Origin: Diplodia intermedia
Lineage: Eukaryota; Ascomycota; Dothideomycetes; Botryosphaeriales; Botryosphaeriaceae
Assembly (NCBI GenBank): GCA_021495925.1
Contig: JAKEKT010000014.1
Coordinates: forward strand, 434,001-498,000
DNA length: 64,000 nucleotides
Direction of reading: 5' to 3'
Positions 55,422 to 64,000 of the stretch are shown here, piece by piece (position 1 is the first letter of the stretch; each line of letters opens with the position of its first letter). Under the pieces are notes generated by a model, which was not told the DNA's origin, ran no database searches, and saw only the letters and a list, made by a program, of their open reading frames with translations. Position numbers and translations under genes: made by a program.

Positions 55422-57300
55422 TCACCCAAGCACAAACCGACACTCGCCCCCGCCCTCTCGCCCCTCATGCGCCAACCTCGCCTCCACGCCCCACGCCCTC
55501 GCCTCGACCCGCGACAGCCTCTCCCCCGCGGGCGCCTCAACCGGCCTCTCGAACCCATGAAACAGCAACGGCAGCACCGACGACTTCCACACCGGCACAC
55601 CACCACCACCACCGAATCCCGCCCCACCACCACGCTCCCTCCCCCTCCCCCTCCCCACCACCGCACTCCCCACCAGCACCCCTCCCGCAACCGCCACCAA
55701 CCCGACAGGCAGCACCAACCACGCCCACCGCACGCGGACGAACGTCTCGTCGCGCACGGCGGCGCCGACGACGAGCGAGCCGTTGTCGCAGCGCTGCATG
55801 AGGTCGGACATGCTCGCGGCGATGTTAGCCAGGGTCGCCGACAGGTCGGCGGCGAAGAGCAGGAGGGGGGCGGTTTGGAACTTGGCCGTGTCGGCGTCGG
55901 TGTTGAAGGAGGAGAGGGAGGTCGCGAGGATGTTTGTGAGGAGGGTGCGGGCGATGCCGAGGTCGGCGGTGTGGATGTGGAAGGTTGTGTTGGTTGTGTT
56001 GGTTGTGTTGGTGGATGTGGTGGTGTCGGGGCTCAGCGTCGCGTAGATGCGGTTGTTGGCGGTGTAAGGGATCCATTCGCCGGACGGGGCGAAGGCGATG
56101 TTGAGGGGCGTGGAGGCGGTGGTGCCCGGGCGCAGCACGCCGTTGTCGATGCGGAAGGCCGAGGTGGTTTGCGCGCAGTAGTGGAAGGTGCATTCGGCGA
56201 TGTCGGCGGGCTGCACGCCGGTGGCGTCGACGTCGGCGGTCGGCGGCGAGCGGAGGATGGCGAAGCGCATGAGGGGTTGGTCGGTGGCGGTGAAGGTCGG
56301 GTCGGCGGTCGTGTTGAGGTAGGTCCAGGTGCCGTTGGCCCCGAGGCCGTTGGTGGACGTGATGTTGATGTTGGAGGGGGTGGTGTAGTGGCAGGTTTGC
56401 GTCGACGTGGACGCGTCTCGGGCGGTGCAGGTCTTGGGGGACGAGGATGTTACGTTGGTGCAGGTGCTGCACACGCCGAACTTGGTGATGTCGGGCCATG
56501 TGCAGTTGCCGGTGGAGCAGTAGTAGGTTGGCGCCACGGACGTGCTCAGGAGTCCGGTCACAATTGCCGATTGCATGTCGATGCCGGCGAATATTGCTGT
56601 TGGCCGGTCAGCAATCGCCTCATCGACGGAGTGCCCTGACAAACGTACATTTGGCCTGGGTGGAATCCATCAGAACCCCTGAATCGTACATCGAGGTCGA
56701 GGGAGTTGTTGCCCCGCTGGCTTCCTGCGTGGGAACAGACCGGATGTGGTACTTGATGATCTGCTGCATGAACGGATCAACAGCAAGCGCGGCGATCATG
56801 ACCATTGCTGCAACCGATGTAAGGATGTCCTTCACGTTCACCACTGACTGGCAAAGGAATATCAGCGAGCCCAACGGCCCTCGGCTCGCATCGTCGAACA
56901 GTTGCAAATCGTACAACCGGCGTTGAGCCCGGGAAAAGTACAGCCATTTGGCTTGACCGATGCATTCCGTGACAGACAGCAACATGGCCGACTTGGAGAT
57001 GGCGGCAAAAATAGACACGAGAGAGTTCGGGCTGATCGACGACTTCCACCACGACAGCGGCTTCCCATCCAAGATGCGTAGCACGATGGAGATTGCAACT
57101 ATCGTCACCATGCTGACGGCTAAGCTTGACGTCTCCCATGCCCAGTGGTCCTTTAGCTTTTGCAGTCTTGTTGGCCGGACAGGTGACTCGATGTGGGCAT
57201 GGACGTCGTCCCTGACTGCTGGATGCTTGCTCATTTCGAGAAGGTCGGCGACATTATCTCGGCCGATGTCAATCGACGAGTAGCCTCGGTGAGTGTTCAT
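55422..57300 (-). CDS. DUF3176-family multi-pass membrane protein
   Basis: Exons 57300-56649 and 56596-55422 join to 608 aa. The N-terminal half has three hydrophobic segments (AVSMVTIVAISIVLRIL, VSIFAAISKSAMLLSV, VAAMVMIAALAVDPF) and the conserved WLYFSRAQRRLYDLQLFDDASRGPLGS block, the hallmark of DUF3176. The large extracytoplasmic loop has the Cys-rich YYCSTGNCTWP and VCSTCTNV motifs and many Asn-X-Thr sequons. A last helix (WLVLPVGLVAVAGGVLVGSAVV) leads to a Gly/Arg-rich tail. The family is large in Pezizomycotina and has no known function. The intron has canonical ends (GTACGT...CAG) and is 52 nt. A 9-bp minisatellite encodes a Thr/Asn repeat in the loop. Confidence 0.9.
55983..56011. 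repeat. Three tandem 9-bp units in the DUF3176 gene
   Basis: The unit GGTTGTGTT on the plus strand occurs three times, encoding Asn-Thr-Thr repeats (potential N-glycosylation sites) in the outer loop. Confidence 0.85.
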
Positions 57301-58029
57301 ACTGGGCCACGTTGAAGTGGGTTGGGGATGAAACGCACTTGAATGGTGTAGAACGCGCAGTAACTTCCGTGAAGACTGCCCGCAAATCTATATGGAGGAT
57401 GAGTCTGGACCTGACGAACGGCCTCGCGGGAGCAAGACGTCATCGCGCGTGAAGAAGTGGCTGCGATAGCATGCACGGTGTCAGATTTGCCCGGGACAAA
57501 CAAGGCTGCTTCGCGGACATTTTCCCTTCGGAAGCGATGCAGCACGGAGATTGGCGGCATGATCGATAAAGATGCTGGTCGAACCGACGTCATGTTGGGG
57601 GCCAATTGCTGCAACACCATGTGTGCTCACGCTCTAATTGGTCAGGTCGCCACCATTCTTCCCATTTGGCTGCAGCGCTTACTCCGTACACTGTTGCACG
57701 CTCTACGAGGTCGGTTCGCAGAATATCGAAACAGGGTCAAGATACCCGTAGTTGAACCCTTTTCCAATTTTCTTTCCAACGTTGCACCTCAACTCGGAGC
57801 GTGTCGGCAAACTTTAGAGCTATAAGGTTCGTCCGTTGGCTGGAAATCTTACGCGTGGTCCCTTACTTCTCGCAGAGACCCATGCATCCGTTCCTCCATT
57901 TTTGTCTGTCAGTCTCTGTTCGTGATCCATACAGCGCTTTTCTCTTGGACCCCGGAGCACCGACAATCTACCCGGCGCCTCTCAAAAGTGTTGCCTTACC
58001 TCCGATATCAAACGTTAAGCAAAAGGCTG
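57301..58029. other. 5' flank of the DUF3176 gene
   Basis: No supported gene. A short plus-strand frame at 57457-57825 lacks recognisable features. Confidence 0.5.
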
Positions 58030-59050
58030 CTACCTTCTCATAGATGCCTCATCTGATTCATTACTCAAATGGCTGCGGGATATTCTGTAGACGCCGTTCT
58101 GGTACGCAGACATGCCTCTCATCGCGCGAAAATCCATCCTTTCCCACCCCCACCACACACTCGCACAAGCCAACCCGCCTCCCACCGAACCCGCCCCATC
58201 CCACACTCCGCACGTCCGCAACCCCACGCCGCCAACCCGACACAACCGCCAATCCCTCCCCACCGCCGTCCCGAACCCACCCACATTCAGCACCCCCACC
58301 CGACTTTCCAGCAGCTGCGCATGCTCCCAAATCCGATACCGCGTCTACCCCAGTACACCATCGCAACCACCCCCTTCTTCCCCCCTCGCCACACCAACAA
58401 TCCCGCCCAGCACCCCCTTCTGCGCACCACTCAAGCTCCGCCCCCAGTCCAACCTCCCCCACGAGGCTCCCCAGCGACGCGCTCGCGTGATACGCACTCG
58501 ACGCATCGCACCGGCCATCCGCGGCGTCCCACCACGTGAGCCGGTGCATGGCGCGCGGGGTGGTGGTGGTGGTGGGGTGCAGCTGCGGCGCGTGCCAGAC
58601 AGCGGGGAGTGTTGGGCGAGGGGATGGAGTCGATGAGGGGCACGAGGGAGGTGGGATGCGAAGATGCTGCCGGCACTGCTGGTGTCGTCGGAGGCGTCAG
58701 GCTTCGTCTGCTGCTCGTGGAGGATTCGGAAGAGGGGCGCGAGGTAGAGGTCGGTGAGGAGGGGGCGGTCGGGGCGCAGAGGCGGAGCGTGTGTGGACGA
58801 CGTAGAGCTCCGATGGCGCGGATGTTGGCGGCGCGGGGTGGCGCGCTGTTCGAGAGGTAGATGTCGGCTTCGACGCTGAAGTCGCCGTAGAGGAGGGCTT
58901 CAAAGAGCGGGGCTTTGTGCTAGGAGTCGTTGTGGGAGTGGTAGGGCAGCGGAGCTACGTCGATGTTGGATCCGGTGTAGGTGGTGTAGATGATGAGGAG
59001 GACAGCGTCGAAGGGTTGACGCCAGAGGTCGAGGATTGTAGAGAAGGTGC
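58030..59050 (-). pseudogene. AIM6-like (GDPD/PLC-superfamily) gene relic
   Basis: On the minus strand, the blocks PLPYHSHND, then APLFEALLYGDFSVEADIYL, then ELYVVHTRSA, then DLYLAPLFRILHEQQT, and near the end TRYRIWEHAQLLESRVGVL follow each other in the order of fungal AIM6 proteins (HSHND motif, VEAD, LYVGH). The blocks lie in different frames, and a TAG stop (58922-58920) directly follows HSHNDS, where a Trp codon is expected. The middle of the barrel is unrecognisable. The relic is very GC-rich, with no sign of RIP. Family identity is moderate; loss of function is clear. Confidence 0.6.
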
Positions 59051-59263
59051 TCGATTGGCTACTTTCACGCTAGCTGGGCGGATACTGCAAGCGGATCTAT
59101 GGATTGGAGGTGAAAAACATGAAGGTCAAAATGATGTAACGGTCTCCCAAGCCGTCATCGACTACACGCTGCCATAAGACAACCGACGAAGATCATGAAG
59201 ATGCTGAAATATATCGGAACAGTACATCAGTCTTGTAACATAGGGAAACGGTTGATACAACGC

Positions 59264-61668
59264 TCATCCAAGTACAATTGTTCGGAATTCCGGCTTGGCT
59301 TCTTTCCACCTCTTCAGAAAGACTTTCCCAAGAGCAACACGATATGCAACATCTCCCTTCCAAGCGATCATCATGACATTAATACCAGGCGATGGGATTA
59401 AGGGGATGTTGTCGGAATCGTAATACGACACTCCAGTATAGATGCTTTCTGCATAGTCGTGCCTCGACGCCCAATCTTCTCCGTTTTGCTTGAACCTACA
59501 ACACTGTGTTAGCCACAGTTAAAAGTACAGTGGTGATCTTTTACTCACTTGTTCGGTAGTAGATGCATCCAAACTTTGGGCTCCAGCTCCGATTTGTCGA
59601 TGGTTGTGCATGATAAAGCTACCAGCTGCACCTTCCTCTTCCCAAAACTTGGAAGTTGTTTGAAGATCTCTGGGGTTTCATCCAGGGCATCATTTCCAGG
59701 TGGAGAAATCCACCCTGCAGGAAATCCGCAATCGTCGTAGAGAAGGTTCTCTACGTGACTTGTCGTTTCTGTTGTGAAATAAGCGACTGACGACCGGAAA
59801 ACCAGCCTTCCCGCAGATTTCACTGCCACGCTCATCTGTACAGGAAGGCCTGCATGCGCTTGCTCCCAGTAAGAGGAGTACGTAGGCCACTGCTCCATGA
59901 CTCTTCTCTCTTGTTCCTGGAATGATTGCTCCAAGGAGAGCCGAGAAGGGAGTGGTCTCTCGACAAGTCCTTCCTGCCAGGCCAGTGCCAAGTAAAGACG
60001 GCTGTCATAGAGGGGTTCCCGTGCTCCTTCCCAAGACTGAGGATCATCCACGGTCTCTATGGATCGAATCTGATCGTGTTAATCCACGAAGCCCCACTTG
60101 ACCAACGAGCCAAGCATCCGTTTGCTTTCGAAAAAGAATACCACGTGTCCAAATTTGGAGACCCAAGACCAGGTGGGCAGCGGTACGTTTTTTGCCAAGC
60201 TTGAGCAACTCGTCATCGCCGTTGGCCAGTAGTAACCCCATAGTATTGCTTGGTCGAAGTTCCTCGCTGGAAGGCCGTATATGAACTCTTCTCGGGAATA
60301 CAAGGTATTGAAAACCCCCGTGAACGCGTCGTATACGTCTGATTGGTACGATAATATTCTTCCCGTGTAGTTCGACACGTGGTGAGTGTATTTCTCAAAT
60401 GTTGTTTCTCCCTGAGATCCTATTTCGTTCGAATCTTCCGCGGGCGTTGTAGCTTCGGCCATGGTCTCATACCGGCATTCGAAAAAAACTTCCTGGCCTG
60501 TGAACATGAGACGCCTTTTCGACAGGACTTTTTCCTGGTATGTCCAGCCGCGCGAGTTCCAACCAAATGCCGAATGCTCGGCACGCACCCCTGCCAATAA
60601 CTCCATGCCCAGAAGAGAGAACCGGTCTCGTGGCCTTTCCCTCATTGTTGGCTCCACACCAGGAAGACCTGACTCAGCATCTTCTCCAGATTCGGCGCAT
60701 ATAGTCAGGAATGCGTGCGAGTAGATTTGGCCCATGGATTGAATCTGCTCGTGCTTTTGCACTTGATCATCCTGAATTATGCACAACCTATCGACCCAAA
60801 GGAATCGAATCCCGAGGTTTCGGCACACCGTCATTGCGTCTCGGATAGTGGCAGGTAAGTGGTATCGCAAGAGAGAGCCTTCGCGCTGGAGACAATCGAT
60901 GGTATCCTTGGTGGCCGCGATCATGCCGGTTACTCGAGGACCCCAGACGTAACTAAGAGCAATATACCGAGAGAGTGCCGGCTGAGCGGAGACGCAATTC
61001 CTCTTGACATCGAGCAAGAAGAAATTCTGCAATCCGTAGGATTCGTGTGAGCTCTCTTGGAAATGATTGGATGTGCATAGCTCGATCCAATTTCTCATCC
61101 TGTTCCAATCCACTGTCTTGCCAATTCCTGTGGACGTAAGAGGTGAGAGCCTCTTGCGTACACATATCTTCTGACTTGAAAATATCGACCATGGTGATCC
61201 ATTAGCCATTATCCGTGCGTGGGTCTTCTCGGAGGTAGCGAAGCGTTTGCCAAGTGGCACCAACACATCCAGTGCAATGGTTTCATTGCCAGGTATACTG
61301 ACCCCGCAAATCTGCTCCTGTCTCCTAATTGCTTGAGAAACGAAGGCACAGAATATGCAGTCGGGGCGTCTTTGAATATCCGCGTAAAGACCGAGCGTCA
61401 CTTTCGCGGCCAAACCGTTGGGTTGGCTGGGGAGACAGCATAAGAAGTGATGTGGCCGCAAATGCTGACAAGAAGTGCAGAGGGTGTTATCCATCACTGG
61501 GATGTTGGAACATTCCGAACAGGGTGCGTGGAAGATGTCTACGAAGCAGACTTTAGGTTTGAAAATTTGAGAATATGAATTTCTCTGCAAAACCGTCACC
61601 AGATTCGGACAGTACTCGCAAGGGGAGGTATCGCACTCAGAGAGCGCATGGAGATTGGCGGATGACAT
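59264..61668 (-). pseudogene. HET-domain (heterokaryon incompatibility) protein gene with one in-frame stop
   Basis: From the ATG at 61668 the frame runs 529 codons to TAA at 60081-60079. The HET domain lies at about residues 235-390: RYIALSYVWGP, LPATIRDAMTVCRNLGIRFL, WVDRLCIIQDD and GQIYSHAFLTICAES, followed by RGWTYQEKVLSKRRLMF. Behind the stop the same frame continues for 176 codons (VDDPQSWEGAREPLYDSRLY...). A 54-nt intron (59548-59496, GTGAGT...TAG) then leads to the last exon 59495-59264, ending VALGKVFLKRWKEAKPEF and RTIVLG, the normal HET-protein end. No acceptable intron spans the stop. So either a single nonsense mutation has removed about 250 residues, or a truncated HET protein is made. 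The N-terminus has several CxxC-like pairs. Confidence 0.8.
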
Positions 61669-62769
61669 GTTGAGGGTCGATGGCGTTGATGGTGGACCTT
61701 ACGGGTGAAACTTGTGGGATGCGATTGCTGAGGTTGAGTAACGTCAAAATATCATGATCAGGTATGGGTGTGCTGTGGACTTTGATGGATAGCTAAGGGC
61801 TTGGAGGACAGCAAATAGCGTGTGTGGCGTGGGATGTAATGCTGTGCATGTATTGGGCGAATCAGACATGAGGTGTGGTGGCTGGTCAGGTTCCTTTGGT
61901 GATATGGGTCACAGAAGCGGGAACCAACGAATTTGTACGCCAAATGCCTCCCGGTTGACGTAAGTGAGGGCTTAATCATCATTCAAGCTGTGGGAATTCG
62001 AAGCGCAAGGCTCGCGATCGACCTCCCCATACAGATCTTACTGCAGGCTGTCTTTCTGATGAGCCTTGGCCCGACACGAAGATCGCTTGATCCACATCCC
62101 GCGGCCCTCGCGTGCCTTGTTGTCAGCGCATAAACGACTTATTGGGGTGTTTGAGGCGCTGTACATACCCCTCATTATCATCGAATGTACGTACTCCTGC
62201 CGAACACGTGTGTCGGGGTTGGAATGCTCCGGGTGAAGAGGGGGCCTGTAATAGGAAAAAGCTCAGTGTTGATCAGGCTGACTTCCGATGCGAGCCGGCA
62301 CCTTGATTTCCTCTCTCAGCCTCGTGCTGCCCTAAGATAACCGTGGATCCTCGCGATTGGCGGACGCTGCAACGGATCGAGCGAGTCGCGTTATGCTGCC
62401 GGCTGACGTGCGCCAACATTCTGATAACCATACACTTCGCGACCCTTTCTGTTTTGGGCCCGGAGCGACCGTGCGTCCGTGGCCGTGCAGAGCCGTGGGA
62501 GAATATGAGTGGCCAGGCTTAGACGCGTATCTGTCGGCTTGCATTCCGAGCACCAATTAGCTGGTGCCATTAGGGGCTCCCCGTTGGCTGCAACAAGCGG
62601 TACTGGGAAGCCGGGCATGCATATTCAGCCTCATGTCAGCCCCATGTGAGCCCCGTTTCAGCCTCGCCACCTTTTCCAATACTGCTAACCCACATTTGGC
62701 TCGTGAGGCTTTCCGACCCTCCCAGAATCATATCTAGCTATCCTCTGCACACCAGGCTTCGCGAATGCT
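61669..62769. other. Divergent promoter region between the HET gene and the HeLo-like gene
   Basis: The two genes face away from each other with 1.1 kb between their starts. I see no coding feature here; shared control is possible but not shown. Confidence 0.5.
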
Positions 62770-63380
62770 ATGGCAGACCCGGTCTCGTTGCTGGGAACCC
62801 TTCCAGCTCTCGTTACTCTTCCTGCAGTCGTCCTACAGGCATCCCAGACCATCAAAGGCTTCGCTCAGAGCGTCAAGAATGCTCCACAAGATGTGCAGAC
62901 TTTGATGCAAGATGTTGAGCACGCCGACGCTCTGTTTACCGAGATCAAAGACGAGTGTGCAAGAATCCCAGCCGAGCAAGTGAGCAGCAATGACCGAGAG
63001 CACTGGCAGCGCACTTCCGAGAGGTTGCTTGTCAACCTTGAACAGCTTTCACGACCATTGAGAGACCTTCATAGCGACCTGAACAAGCCATCCCTTTTGG
63101 GTTTGGACATGAGAGCGCGTTTCCGGAAATATCTTTCAGAAGCGCGGGTCGCCAGCATCCGAGCAGAGTTCGCCAGCAACAAAGGAAACATGTCTATCCT
63201 ATTCCACAAAATCCAAGAGTTGGTCTACCTCTGCATCGGACATGCATACGCGCTAACAGTTACAGAAACCGTGCGCGGGGCATGCAAGAGAGCCAAGGCG
63301 ATATCAAAAATGCCATCTCGCAATTGCAACAAGACGGTGTAGCCCTCACCATTTCACATCGTACTATATCGGTAGTGTAG
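62770..63380 (+). CDS. Free-standing HeLo-like/STAND N-terminal domain protein
   Basis: Exons 62770-63218 and 63266-63380 join to 187 aa. The N-terminus has a hydrophobic stretch (VSLLGTLPALVTLPAVVLQA), followed by amphipathic helices (DVQTLMQDVEHADALF, WQRTSERLLVNLEQLSRPL), the build of the fungal N-terminal domain of STAND proteins related to HeLo (PF17111-type). In full-length relatives a NACHT or ankyrin/TPR part follows; here the protein ends after a short coiled-coil-like tail (NAISQLQQDGVALTISHR). HeLo-type domains act at membranes in incompatibility cell death. The 47-nt intron has a weaker donor (GTTGGT); without it a different short tail results and the domain is unaffected. Confidence 0.72.
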
Positions 63381-64000
63381 AGAAATATCGAACCGGAGTA
63401 TAAAACACCCAACTAACGTAAAGCCCTACTGCGGACACCCGGAGTCGTTGTATGCGTGGTGCCGCACTGCCGGCTGCATGCTGTGCGGGTCGGCGGCGGT
63501 GACGGCAAGGTGGATGGTAGAGCCGTTGGAGAGGGTGAGGGAGGAAGATGTGGTGGCGTTGGAGGAGGAGGAGGAGGAGGAGGAGGAGGAGGAGAGGTCG
63601 GCGGATTTGGTGAGGGCCGATGGGCGGAGGAGAATGTAGTTGGGGGTGTGTTTGGGGTGTTGGCCAAGAGGTCTGCTGTTGTTGTATGTATCAGTATGTT
63701 GCCGCTTTTGTATGTACCTGCTGCTCTATCTGAAATTCCGGTACAAAATATATGCTTCCAATCCACGGCCGAAGAGATAAGCTTGAGGTGGCTCGTACAA
63801 TTTGGGACGCTCTCGATTATTTCTGGGTCAGATTTGGGTATCTAGTCCGCTTCGCTCCGGAGCTTAACAAAGCCCCTGGATCCAATAAGGCAGCCTGGGT
63901 TTCTCGGTTTGGATCGCGTAACTTAGATCCCAAGCAGTACCTCACTGTCAAGATGTGCATCGGAGGTGGGTGGTCTCGGACTCTCGGCCGTGCGTGTCCA
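63381..64000. other. Window end, no supported gene
   Basis: Apart from the microsatellite, no coding feature is convincing. A gene could begin beyond the edge. Confidence 0.5.
63561..63594 (+). repeat. GGA/GAG microsatellite
   Basis: About eleven GGA units in tandem, in a G-rich strand that also gives long proline or glutamate runs in silico; no gene is supported around it. Confidence 0.95.

Noticed and set aside
55467..56639. Plus-strand frame of 390 codons opposite the DUF3176 gene
   Set aside because: His/Arg/Gly-rich antisense shadow; the minus strand holds the real exon.
60079..60115. An intron that would remove the stop in the HET gene
   Set aside because: The only frame-keeping GT-AG pair spans about 33 nt, too short, and would delete the conserved VKWGFVD segment.
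63413..63845. Proline-rich (minus) or glycine/glutamate-rich (plus) proteins
   Set aside because: Translation products of the GGA microsatellite and its surroundings.

Overview
The window looks like nuclear chromosomal DNA of a filamentous ascomycete (Pezizomycotina; a Dothideomycete is my guess, not shown). The signs are many 50-65 nt GT-AG introns, a split tRNA, fungus-restricted families (CFEM, HET, GLEYA, Ppo oxygenases, DUF3176, HeLo-like STAND N-termini) and an AT-rich retroelement decayed in the manner of repeat-induced point mutation (RIP). I rebuilt exon chains by hand from donor and acceptor sites, reading phase and family resemblance. Splice sites are therefore predictions, although every chain listed as intact keeps its frame from start to stop.

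Left part (1-23 kb): a GPI-anchored CFEM protein (minus), a tRNA-Gly(GCC) with a 62-nt intron (minus), a DDHD-type phospholipase, then about 9 kb of GC-rich DNA without a convincing gene. This leads to a zipper-poor bZIP regulator, ORC1 (replication origin recognition) and, tail to tail with it, PRP46 (spliceosomal WD40). These last genes are housekeeping.

Middle part (23-40.4 kb): genes for the cell surface, secretion and oxylipins. They are a secreted GH115 alpha-glucuronidase, a GLEYA adhesin-type protein, the C-terminal half of a HET protein, a 12-exon Ppo fatty-acid dioxygenase whose P450-like domain lacks the heme-thiolate cysteine, a decayed alpha/beta-hydrolase, a type II membrane protein resembling fucose-binding lectins, and a secreted GH79 glucuronidase. 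GH115 and GH79 both act on glucuronic acid residues and could cooperate on glucuronoxylan or arabinogalactan.

Right part (40-64 kb): accessory and degenerate. It holds relics of an uncharacterised membrane family, of ankyrin repeats behind a SERAC1-like hydrolase, of a HET protein and of an AIM6-like protein. It also holds a HET gene with one in-frame stop and a free-standing HeLo-like domain gene. A complete short non-autonomous LTR retroelement (126-bp LTRs, AAAAT target duplication) sits at 46.8-48.7 kb. Intact genes among these are an unrecognised 250-aa protein, a secreted nitrilase, a 14-TM-type MFS exporter and a DUF3176 membrane protein. The density of incompatibility and NLR-related parts, mostly broken, is the most distinctive feature of the window.
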